A stretch of 64,000 nt of DNA from JAKFDK01 sp036676195 (GTDB lineage: Bacteria; Bacillota; Sulfobacillia; Symbiobacteriales; ZC4RG38), in assembly GCA_036676195.1 (NCBI GenBank), contig JAKFDK010000040.1, positions 1 to 64,000 on the forward strand, given 5' to 3'. The notes beneath the pieces are model-generated. The model ran no database searches, was not told where the DNA came from, and was given only the letters and a program-made list of their open reading frames with translations. Position numbers and translations under genes: made by a program. Of the stretch, positions 52,176 to 59,226 are shown one piece after another. How positions within the stretch are numbered: the first letter of the stretch is position 1; every line of letters starts with the position of its first letter.

Positions 52176-52613
52176 ATGGGCGTCGTCAAGGCAACCCAGA
52201 ATGATCTCAGGCTCCTGGCCCGGCTGATCCGAGCCGAAGCTGAGGGCGAAGGCAAGCAGGGCATGCTGATGGTCGGCAACGTCGGCGTCAACCGGGTGAA
52301 GGCAGACTGTCTGGACTTCAAGCCAATCCGGAACATTCAGCAGATGGTGTTTCAGCGGCCCGGTGGGTTCGAAGCAACCGTGAAAGGTTATTTCTACCAG
52401 CGAGCCAGAGGCAGCGAGGTCCGTTTGGCCCGCAAGGTGGTCAGGGGCAACCGGTACTGGCCGGCCACCCACTCCCTTTGGTTCCATGAACCTCCGCCTC
52501 GGCAGGGTTGCCCGGGGACATGGTTCGGCCAGCGCAACACGGGGCGCTACAAGGCCCACTGTTTCTTTGCCCCCAGCGGTGAAGACTGCCCCGGGGCGTA
52601 TAGCACCTACTAA
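52176..52613 (+). CDS. SleB/CwlJ-type spore cortex-lytic hydrolase
   Basis: 145 residues; ATG 52176 follows AGGGGTGA. Hydrolase_2 core: DLRLLARLIRAEAEGEGKQG (catalytic Glu region), MLMVGNVGVNRVKADC, FQRPGGFEATVKGYFYQRAR and a C-terminal HSLWFHEPPPRQGCPGTWFG, as in CwlJ. No signal peptide, which also fits CwlJ, a coat-located cortex hydrolase. The gene for GerQ, which in Bacillus holds CwlJ in the coat, is the next gene (17 nt away), so CwlJ rather than SleB is the better name. Confidence 0.88.
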   Translation: MGVVKATQNDLRLLARLIRAEAEGEGKQGMLMVGNVGVNRVKADCLDFKPIRNIQQMVFQRPGGFEATVKGYFYQRARGSEVRLARKVVRGNRYWPATHSLWFHEPPPRQGCPGTWFGQRNTGRYKAHCFFAPSGEDCPGAYSTY

Positions 52614-52630
52614 GGCAAGGAGTGACCAGG

Positions 52631-53050
52631 ATGACCCAGTATCCCTACGGCTTCGTGCCGGGCCCATATCCGTATACCATCGCTGGCGCCGGTACGCCGC
52701 CCGGCCCCCGGGAGGCACGTGAGCCCCGGGAGGCACGTGAGCCTCGGGAGGCACGTGAGCCCCGGGAGGAGTTGCCGGCCCTGCCCCCGCTGGAAGAGTC
52801 GTATATCGAAAACATCCTGCGCATGAACCGGGGCAAGATGGTTACCATCCACACCACCTACGAAAACAACCCGAAATGGCCGGCGCTGACCTTCCGGGGC
52901 CGGGTGGAGGCAGCCGGCCGCGACCATATCATCCTCAGTGATGAAGCCGGGAAGCGCTACCTCCTGCTGATGGTCAACGTCGACTATGTCACTTTCGACG
53001 GGCCGATCTCTTACGAACCCCCGCCCGGCGTGGCCGCCCGGTACCGGTAA
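52631..53050 (+). CDS. gerQ: GerQ-like spore coat protein
   Basis: 139 residues; ATG 52631 follows AAGGAGTG. The C-terminal domain (residues ~50-130) matches GerQ: LPPLEESYIENILRMNRGKM, VTIHTTYENNPKWPALTFRG, RVEAAGRDHIILSDEAGKRY, LLLMVNVDYVTFDGPI. The N-terminal third is Pro/Tyr/Gly-rich and contains three EAREPR repeats encoded by an 18-bp tandem DNA repeat. GerQ anchors CwlJ in the coat and is cross-linked in B. subtilis; the paired genes suggest one germination unit. Confidence 0.92.
   Translation: MTQYPYGFVPGPYPYTIAGAGTPPGPREAREPREAREPREAREPREELPALPPLEESYIENILRMNRGKMVTIHTTYENNPKWPALTFRGRVEAAGRDHIILSDEAGKRYLLLMVNVDYVTFDGPISYEPPPGVAARYR
52709..52762 (+). repeat. 18-bp tandem repeat inside gerQ
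   Basis: Three almost identical units of CGGGAGGCACGTGAGCCC (one T variant), starting a fourth. In frame they encode EAREPR repeats, so copy number can change without a frameshift. Confidence 0.9.
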
Positions 53051-53059
53051 AGCCAGAAA

Positions 53060-53087
53060 AGCGGCACCCCAGGCAAGGGGTGCCGCT
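53060..53087. terminator. Terminator between gerQ and purU
   Basis: AGCGGCACCCC / AGGCAA / GGGGTGCCGCT, an 11-bp stem between convergent genes; preceded by AAAA so it can also act for the minus-strand gene. Confidence 0.75.
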
Positions 53088-53112
53088 GGCCTGCATGATC
53101 CAGTTCAGGTAT

Positions 53113-54000
53113 CTAAGCGAACACGACCGTCTTATTCTGATGTACCAGGATCCGGTCCTCCACATGCCAGGACACGGCCCGGGCCAGTACCACCCGCTCA
53201 ATGTGGCGGCCAATGCGGCGCAGGTCCTCCACGCTGTGCCGGTGATCCACCCGTTGCACATCCTGCTCAATGATCGGACCGGCGTCCAGGTCAGCCGTGA
53301 CATAGTGGGCCGTGGCGCCAATCAGCTTGACCCCGCGCCGGCTGGCCTGGTCGTACGGCTTGGCGCCAATAAAGGCCGGCAGGAAACTGTGGTGAATATT
53401 AATGATCCGGTTGTGCCAGCGCTGCACGAAGTCCGCACTGACGATCTGCATATAGCGGGCCAGGACCACCAGGTCGACCTGACCCTCCAGCAGCGCCGCC
53501 TGGACCTGCTCGGCCTCCGCCTTGCGGTCCGCCGTGACCGGGACATGGTAAAAGGGGATCCCCCAGTCCGTCACGGCCTCTTTCAGGTCCGGGTGGTTGC
53601 TGATCACCATGGCAATCTCCGCCCGCAGGTCACCGGCCCGCCACTGCCATAACAGCTCCAGCAGGCAATGCTCCTCCTTGGAAACGAATATCGCCAGCCG
53701 CTTGGGCCGTCTGGCGCAGGCCAGCCGCCAGTCCATGCCAAACTGTTCCGCCAGGGCGGCGAAGTCGCGCTCCAGTTCCGGGCCCCGCTGTTCCAGATCA
53801 GGCAGGTCGAACTCGATCCGCATCAGGAACAGACCGCCCTCCGGGGCGGTACTGTGCTGGCCGGAGTCCACAATGTTGGCCCCACGCTCGAACAGGAATT
53901 GGGACACCGCAGCGACAATGCCGGGCCGGTCTGGGCAGGAAATCAGCAGGCGGCCGCGGTGGGCGTTCTTTTCCAGATAGCGTTGCAGCGACGGTCTCAT
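53113..54000 (-). CDS. purU: Formyltetrahydrofolate deformylase
   Basis: 295 residues; ATG 54000 follows GGAGG. N-terminal ACT domain (RGRLLISCPDRPGIVAAVSQ) and C-terminal formyl-transferase fold with LVVLARYMQIVSADFVQ, INIHHSFLPAFIGAKPYDQA and ATAHYVTADLDAGPIIEQD, which hold the catalytic Asn/His/Asp. It hydrolyses 10-formyl-THF to formate and THF, balancing one-carbon pools. Single-gene unit. Confidence 0.95.
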   Translation of the reverse strand: MRPSLQRYLEKNAHRGRLLISCPDRPGIVAAVSQFLFERGANIVDSGQHSTAPEGGLFLMRIEFDLPDLEQRGPELERDFAALAEQFGMDWRLACARRPKRLAIFVSKEEHCLLELLWQWRAGDLRAEIAMVISNHPDLKEAVTDWGIPFYHVPVTADRKAEAEQVQAALLEGQVDLVVLARYMQIVSADFVQRWHNRIINIHHSFLPAFIGAKPYDQASRRGVKLIGATAHYVTADLDAGPIIEQDVQRVDHRHSVEDLRRIGRHIERVVLARAVSWHVEDRILVHQNKTVVFA

Positions 54001-54083
54001 GGTCAACCTCCAGCACCATTTCCTATCATTTTAGCCATTAACGAGTCTTCTGGGGAGGGGGAGGGGGGAAATCGACCGGATGC

Positions 54084-55034
54084 TTACATCTCGGTATCAT
54101 ACATGGCGCGCAGTAATTCGCCGGTGACCGGCGCCCATTCAAAGATGTTGGAGTCTTCCCGGCTGCTGCGCCGCGGGTTGTGGACAAACTGCATGCGCTC
54201 CCAGAACTTTTCCGCCCGGCGGTAGGTGTCAAGGGTGCTGACCGGGCGGCGCAGGCCCTGCAAGGCCCGCACCAGAGTAGCCGCATACCCCTTGCCCTGG
54301 TGCTCGGGGTGCACTTCAATGGATTCGATCTCGAATTCCACGGCCGGGGTTCGGGAGCGGGGGTCGTAGCCATCCATACCGGGCAGGTACAATTCCCGCA
54401 GGATGCGGGCCAGAGCCACGGTGTTGCGGCCCTGCCGCAGCTCCAGGTAGATCGCCGGTGTCTCGGTCATGAGATCCTCTACAATCAGCGACTCCCAGTC
54501 GATCCGGCAGTCCTCGGCGAAGTAGACCAGTCGCTTCATAATCCGGGGCGAGGGGTGCAGCCATTCCAGCACCAGGTCTTGCCCCAACTCCGAACGGCCG
54601 ATGGGTGGCATATCGCCCTCCTCGGCCTGCCAGGTCGCGGCATCCATAAACCCGAGCTGGTCGCTCAGCGGGTCCTGTTCGTTTTCCCGCCACGTACCGG
54701 CCCATTTGTATCCAGCCTGCGCCGCCTGCCGGCAGAGGGTCCAGAGGGCGGAAAACCGGTGCAGCGGGACCACGCCCACGTGGGCATCCACCATCATCAG
54801 GCCCAGCTCCGGGTGCCAGGTGGTCTCCAGCACCAGTCGGTCGCGGGTGTTGTGGGTCTGCCAGCGCAGATGGCGGGCGACCTCCTGGCCGTTTACCAGC
54901 ACCGGGGTGACAGAGCCAACCACCGTGGCACGCACCAGGTCCGTCAGCCAGGCGCCGGTTTGGGCAGCCACCTCGTCGAGCGTGCAGGTGCCAGGCTGCG
55001 GCGGCCGCAGTGACCGAAAAGTGAGGGTCAGCAT
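54084..55034 (-). CDS. GNAT N-acetyltransferase with N-terminal extra domain
   Basis: 316 residues; ATG 55034 is chosen because AGGAGG is 7 nt upstream (ATG 55040 is too close). The C-terminal ~110 residues are a GNAT domain with the acetyl-CoA loop IESIEVHPEHQGKGYAATLV. The N-terminal ~190 residues hold a second acetyltransferase-like half (LETTWHPELGLMMVDAHVGV; AQAGYKWAGTWRENEQDPLS), so it may be a tandem or pseudo-GNAT. Substrate unknown; the neighbours give no hint. Confidence 0.78.
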   Translation of the reverse strand: MLTLTFRSLRPPQPGTCTLDEVAAQTGAWLTDLVRATVVGSVTPVLVNGQEVARHLRWQTHNTRDRLVLETTWHPELGLMMVDAHVGVVPLHRFSALWTLCRQAAQAGYKWAGTWRENEQDPLSDQLGFMDAATWQAEEGDMPPIGRSELGQDLVLEWLHPSPRIMKRLVYFAEDCRIDWESLIVEDLMTETPAIYLELRQGRNTVALARILRELYLPGMDGYDPRSRTPAVEFEIESIEVHPEHQGKGYAATLVRALQGLRRPVSTLDTYRRAEKFWERMQFVHNPRRSSREDSNIFEWAPVTGELLRAMYDTEM

Positions 55035-55229
55035 GCCCATGCCTCCTGCCCTTGTACAGTTCGCGACCGGGCAGCGCCGTGCACCGGCCCGGGTCTTTTC
55101 ACCCTGTGCCTAAAGGATACGCACCGCTGCCTGCCCGCGCAACCCTCCGTATGGGGCAGGGACCCGTCTGAGGGCTAACGAATGTAGAAAACCGACCCGG
55201 TGACTGATTTTACGTGTTGAGGTGCTGCA

Positions 55230-56930
55230 ATGATTTCGCTCGGGCTGCGCCGGGAACTGATGCAGGTGGCCCGTGGTGAACGGGCCGCCGACCTGTTTAT
55301 CCGCGGGGCTACCCTGGCCAACGTACTTACCGGTGAATTGCACCCGGCCAACGTGGCCGTGTACGGCGGCCGTTTTGCCTATGTGGGCGCCCGCCAGACC
55401 GGTTTGGGCGAGGGCACGGCGGTGTTGGACGCTGCTGGTCTCGTTCTGGCCCCCGGCTTGGTGGAGCCCCACTGCCACCCGTTCATTCTTTACACGCCTT
55501 CGGCCTGGCTGGAGGGGGCGCTGCGCCTGGGAGTCACCGCTTTTTTCGGCGACGCTTCGCCCTGGGCACCTCTTGGTCCGGCCGGATTGCACCGGGCGGC
55601 GGAACTGGCGGACCAGGCCGGCGTTTACGCCCGCTGGCTGATCCGGAGCGGTCCGTCCACTTACGGGCCGGACCCGTATCCCCAGGCCGAGGTGGAAGAA
55701 CTGCTGGCCCACCCGGCCGCCGCCGGCTATATGGAAATGGGGCGCTGGCTGCAGCAATACCGGGGTGAGGACCCCTTCCTGGCCGAAATGGCGGCCGCCC
55801 GCCGGCGGGGCCGCCGGGTGGAGGGGCATCTGCCCGGCGTGGCAGCCGAGCGCCTGAGTGCGCTGGTTCTGAGCGGGCTGACCGCCGACCATGAGCCGAC
55901 CAGCGCCGCCGAGGCTTTGGAGCGTCTGCGGGCCGGGCTGTGGGTCATGCTGCGCCACAACGGGCTGCGCCCGGATCTGCCCGACCTGGCTCCTCTCGTG
56001 GCCGGTGGCCAGGTGGACACGAGCCGGCTGATGCTGACGGCTGACAGTGCCACCGCCGGGTGGATGCAGCGCCATGGCCTGGTCGACGAGGGCCTGCGCC
56101 TGCTGGTGCAGGCGGGAGTGCCCCCGGTACGGGCGCTGCAGTTGGCCACCCGTAACCCGGCCGCCTATTTTCGGGCCGAAGATGACGTGGGTGCGGTGGC
56201 GCCCGGCCGCCGGGCCGATTTCGTGCTCTATGCCGACCTGGCTGCTTTTCGCCCGGAGCAAGTGTATGTGCACGGGCGCCCGGCCGGCCCCCTGCCCGCT
56301 CTCGACTGGTGGCAGTGCTGCGGCCCGTCGGTCCTGCCGCCCCTGCCGCAACTGGCCGATCCGGCGCTGTATGCTCCGGCTCTGGCGGCTGGCCCCGGCA
56401 TGGAATTCAGCCAGACCACCATCACCCGCCGGCGCGACGTAGCCGGACCGGACCTGCCGCCGGGCGTATTGCATGCCGTCCTCATCGCGGCGGACGGCAG
56501 CCGGGTCAGCCGTTGTCCGGTGCTCAGCCTGGCGCCGGGGTTGACCGGCGGCTTTGCCACTACCTGTCAGGTGGGCGGCGGGCTGCTGGTGCTGGGCCGG
56601 GATCCGGCGGAAATGGCCCGGGCCGCCGCCCGGGTGGCGGAACTGGGCGGTGGCATGGCGCTGGCCGAAGACGGACGATTGGCCTGGGAATGGGCCCTGC
56701 CCGGCGGCGGCTATATGGCCGCCGGGAATTTGGCGGCGGTGGCGGCCGGGGAGCAGCAACTGACCGCCCGGTTCCGGGCCTGGGGATATCGCTTCGAAGA
56801 CGTCGTTCACAGCCTGCTGTTCCTGACCGGAGACACCTTGCCGCGGGTCCGTCTGACCCCGGCGGGCCTGTTCGACACCCTGACGGAGCGGGTGCTCCGG
56901 CCCGCGGATCCGCCACTATCAAAGATTTAA
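55230..56930 (+). CDS. Adenine deaminase-like amidohydrolase
   Basis: 566 residues. Amidohydrolase metal site LAPGLVEPHCHPFIL (HxH), EGHLPGVAAERLSALVLSGL and ADHEPTSAAEALERL, then LMLTADSATAGWMQR and the beta-sandwich strand VGAVAPGRRADFVLYADLAA. The C-terminal ~170-residue domain (LSLAPGLTGGFATTCQVGGG) is that of adenine deaminase (Ade/AdeC). Length and order fit the family, but identity to typical Ade looks moderate, so another purine or imine substrate is possible. ATG 55230 follows GAGGTG. Confidence 0.82.
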   Translation: MISLGLRRELMQVARGERAADLFIRGATLANVLTGELHPANVAVYGGRFAYVGARQTGLGEGTAVLDAAGLVLAPGLVEPHCHPFILYTPSAWLEGALRLGVTAFFGDASPWAPLGPAGLHRAAELADQAGVYARWLIRSGPSTYGPDPYPQAEVEELLAHPAAAGYMEMGRWLQQYRGEDPFLAEMAAARRRGRRVEGHLPGVAAERLSALVLSGLTADHEPTSAAEALERLRAGLWVMLRHNGLRPDLPDLAPLVAGGQVDTSRLMLTADSATAGWMQRHGLVDEGLRLLVQAGVPPVRALQLATRNPAAYFRAEDDVGAVAPGRRADFVLYADLAAFRPEQVYVHGRPAGPLPALDWWQCCGPSVLPPLPQLADPALYAPALAAGPGMEFSQTTITRRRDVAGPDLPPGVLHAVLIAADGSRVSRCPVLSLAPGLTGGFATTCQVGGGLLVLGRDPAEMARAAARVAELGGGMALAEDGRLAWEWALPGGGYMAAGNLAAVAAGEQQLTARFRAWGYRFEDVVHSLLFLTGDTLPRVRLTPAGLFDTLTERVLRPADPPLSKI

Positions 56931-56986
56931 CAAGCGCAGGAATTTCCCCGCTGATAAGGAATTGTTTAGCGGGGGGTGGCCGCAGG

Positions 56987-57784
56987 ATGGCGCCGTGGTG
57001 GCTCTTGCCGGCGGGCATACTGGTAACGCTGGCCCTGGCCGGATCTGCCAGTATTGGCCGCATCAAGGGAATTCCCGAACTGGTCCGGCAGGTGCCGCAG
57101 CTGAAGAAACCGGGCACCGGTGTACTCCTGGGCCTGTGGGTACCCCTGGCTGTCTGGCTGATGTTGTCCGGGGCGATGCTGGTGACCAGCCTGACCGACG
57201 CTTATGGGCCCCTGGTGGCGGAGGCGGCCTTGCTGCTGCTGAGCGCGGGGCTGCTCTGGTCCCGCACGCTGTGGGCGCGCACCCGTCTGCGCCAGGCTCA
57301 CGGGGATGCGGCAGCCAGCCGGGCATTCCGCTGGGTACCCGTGGGCGGACCGGCCCTGGCGGCTGCACTGATCTATCCCGGCCTGGCCGGCCCCTGGCAC
57401 TGGCGACCAGCCGCCACCCTTGGGGCCTATCTGACCGGGACTTGTGTGCTGCTGATGCGCGGGGTGTTGCTGACCGCCGGGGTGCCGCGTGCCCTGGGTA
57501 CCCATTACTTTGAGCCAGACCAGGCCCGGCGGATCACGCCCTTCGACGCCCTGATGCGCCACCCGGTCTATTCGGCCCTGGTGCGGGCGCCCCTGGGGCT
57601 CGGTCTGCTGGCCGGGGGTGCCATGGCCGTGGGCGCCGGAGTGCTGGGCAGCCTGGGCGTGCTGCTGGTGCTACGGGAAGACGGCCCGGGCTGGCCGCTG
57701 CGGACCGGGCTGGGACTATTTACCGAACTGAGTCGCCCTCTGGCCTTCTGGCAGGCATTAGTCCGCGACGGGTTGTTGCGCTGA
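56987..57784 (+). CDS. Integral membrane protein, possible isoprenylcysteine-methyltransferase-like
   Basis: 265 residues, ATG 56987 with GGGGGGTGG upstream. Six or seven membrane helices (LLPAGILVTLALAGSASIG; VWLMLSGAMLVTSL; ALAAALIYPGLAGPWHW; AYLTGTCVLLMRGVLLTAGV). The C-terminal segment ITPFDALMRHPVYSALVRAP resembles the RHPxY motif of ICMT/PEMT membrane methyltransferases, but the rest does not clearly fit. It follows the adenine-deaminase-like gene by 57 nt and precedes a CIRCE element. Confidence 0.65.
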   Translation: MAPWWLLPAGILVTLALAGSASIGRIKGIPELVRQVPQLKKPGTGVLLGLWVPLAVWLMLSGAMLVTSLTDAYGPLVAEAALLLLSAGLLWSRTLWARTRLRQAHGDAAASRAFRWVPVGGPALAAALIYPGLAGPWHWRPAATLGAYLTGTCVLLMRGVLLTAGVPRALGTHYFEPDQARRITPFDALMRHPVYSALVRAPLGLGLLAGGAMAVGAGVLGSLGVLLVLREDGPGWPLRTGLGLFTELSRPLAFWQALVRDGLLR

Positions 57785-57799
57785 GGACAGACAGGTTCG

Positions 57800-57826
57800 T
57801 TAGCACTCTTGACACGTGAGTGCTAA
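57800..57826. promoter_or_regulatory. CIRCE element (HrcA operator)
   Basis: TTAGCACTC-N9-GAGTGCTAA, an exact match to the CIRCE consensus, 70 nt before the FmdB-type gene. HrcA is known to repress groESL and dnaK operons from this site until heat stress. Confidence 0.92.
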
Positions 57827-57837
57827 CGGCCTACCAT
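57809..57837 (+). promoter_or_regulatory. Sigma-A promoter within CIRCE
   Basis: TTGACA (57809-57814) lies in the CIRCE spacer; 17 nt later is TACCAT (57832-57837). HrcA bound to CIRCE would block RNA polymerase. Confidence 0.65.
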
Positions 57838-57895
57838 ATTAGGCATAGAAGCGCTAGGTAAAGTCCAAGGTAATTTCCGGGAGGGTCAGGTCAGC

Positions 57896-58189
57896 ATGCC
57901 CATCTATGAATTCCGGTGCAATGGATGCGGCCATATCTACGAAGAACTGTGCCGGCTCAACGAAGAGGGCGCAGCCCTGAAGTGTCCGCAGTGCAGCCAT
58001 GTGGGCGGCCGGCGGCTTATTTCCGTCTTCGCGGCCACTGGTCTGGAAAACGGCCATAACAGCCGGGCCGGCGCCAGGCGCGGCGGCGATACTTCCACTT
58101 CAACGGGCAGCAGTGATGCGGGTGGCAGCAGTGATGCGGGCGGCGCCAGCAAGCATAATTGTTCCGGCTGCTGTGGCAGCAACAACTGA
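57896..58189 (+). CDS. FmdB-type zinc-ribbon protein, CIRCE-controlled
   Basis: 97 residues; ATG 57896 follows GGGAGGGTCAGG. N-terminal FmdB zinc ribbon MPIYEFRCNGCGHIYEELCR with the second knuckle KCPQCSHVGGRRLISVF (C-x2-C and C-x2-C). A Ser/Gly/Asp linker with repeated SSDAGG leads to a Cys-rich tail (HNCSGCCGSNN). FmdB proteins were named from formamidase operons; their function is unknown. A perfect CIRCE operator and promoter upstream make it a predicted member of the HrcA heat-shock regulon, perhaps a redox- or zinc-dependent chaperone. Confidence 0.85.
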   Translation: MPIYEFRCNGCGHIYEELCRLNEEGAALKCPQCSHVGGRRLISVFAATGLENGHNSRAGARRGGDTSTSTGSSDAGGSSDAGGASKHNCSGCCGSNN

Positions 58190-58223
58190 ATCAACGCATA
58201 CCGACGGACTCGTATGCGAACGG

Positions 58224-58250
58224 CGGCCAGGCAAAATGCCTGGCCGTTTT
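58224..58250 (+). terminator. Terminator of the FmdB-type gene
   Basis: CGGCCAGGCA / AAA / TGCCTGGCCG followed by TTTTG, 35 nt after the stop. Confidence 0.85.
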
Positions 58251-58294
58251 GATCCCAGCCGCCGATGTTCTCAGTCATTGGAGGCGATCCGCAC

Positions 58295-59203
58295 GTGGTC
58301 GATGATCTGACTGCGGTGGCCGGCATTCATGTCGGCCACGCCACCGACCCTGCCGGCCAGACGGGCGTGACGGCAGTGCTGTGCCCGCCCGCCGGAGCGG
58401 TGTTTGCCGTGGATGTGCGCGGTGGCGGGCCGGCTACCAGCGAGACGGACGTGGCTCGGCCCGGTAACCTGGTGGAGCGGGCGCACGCAATACTGCTGTG
58501 CGGCGGCAGTGCCTTTGGTTTGGCGGCGGCCGCCGGGGCCCGGGACTGGCTGGCCGGGCGCGGGATCGGCTTTCCCACCGTGGCGGGCCCGGTGCCCATT
58601 GTGCCGGCGGCAGCGCTCTTTGACCTGGCCACCGGGCAGCCCGCCCGCCCGACACCGGAAATGGGCGCGGCGGCCTGTGCCGCCGCTGCCGGAGGTCCGG
58701 TGGAGCAGGGGCGGGTAGGGGCCGGTACCGGCTGCAATGTGGCCAAGCTTCTGGGCACTGCCTATATGGAGCCGGGTGGCCTGGGCAGCGCCGCCGTCGC
58801 CGCCGGCGACTGGACCGTTGGCGCCCTGGTGGCCGTCAACGCCGTAGGCGAGGTGCGTGATCCGGTCACCGGCCGGGCGGTAGCCGGAGCCGGCCTGGCC
58901 GAAGCCTTTCTGCGCGCCGATACACCGGCGGCCGGGCCGGGGGTGGGGGAGAACACCACTCTGGTGGTGGTGGCCACCGATGCACCCCTCAGCCGCGACC
59001 AGTGCTGCCGCCTGGCCGCCATGGCCCACGATGGGCTGGCCCGCACGCTGTTCCCCGCACATACGCCTTTTGACGGTGATATCGTGTTTGCCCTGGCGAC
59101 CGGTTGCGCTACCGGCCCGGTAGATGCCACCGGGCTGGCCCGTCTGGGCACCGCCGCCGTACTGGCAGTGGAACGGGCGGTGTTGCGGGCCTGCCGGTAC
59201 TAG
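58295..59203 (+). CDS. P1 (DmpA/S58) family peptidase
   Basis: 302 residues; GTG 58295 is taken because GGAGGCG lies ~9 nt upstream, while ATG 58265 lacks a ribosome-binding site. P1-family features: AGIHVGHATDPAGQTGVTAV, ETDVARPGNLVERAHAILLC, GGSAFGLAAAAGARDWL and the autoprocessing region RVGAGTGCNVAKLLG ... EPGGLGSAAVAAGDWTVGAL, where the Ser in GLGS is the candidate N-terminal nucleophile. Relatives are beta-peptidyl aminopeptidases or D-aminopeptidases; the substrate is unknown. Confidence 0.9.
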   Translation: MVDDLTAVAGIHVGHATDPAGQTGVTAVLCPPAGAVFAVDVRGGGPATSETDVARPGNLVERAHAILLCGGSAFGLAAAAGARDWLAGRGIGFPTVAGPVPIVPAAALFDLATGQPARPTPEMGAAACAAAAGGPVEQGRVGAGTGCNVAKLLGTAYMEPGGLGSAAVAAGDWTVGALVAVNAVGEVRDPVTGRAVAGAGLAEAFLRADTPAAGPGVGENTTLVVVATDAPLSRDQCCRLAAMAHDGLARTLFPAHTPFDGDIVFALATGCATGPVDATGLARLGTAAVLAVERAVLRACRY

Positions 59204-59226
59204 GGGCGGCCCGCCCGTATGGCTGG

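Noticed and set aside
55110..56810. 566-codon minus-strand frame over the adenine-deaminase-like gene
   Set aside because: Antisense; low-complexity Gln/Gly/Arg product, no ribosome-binding site or domain.
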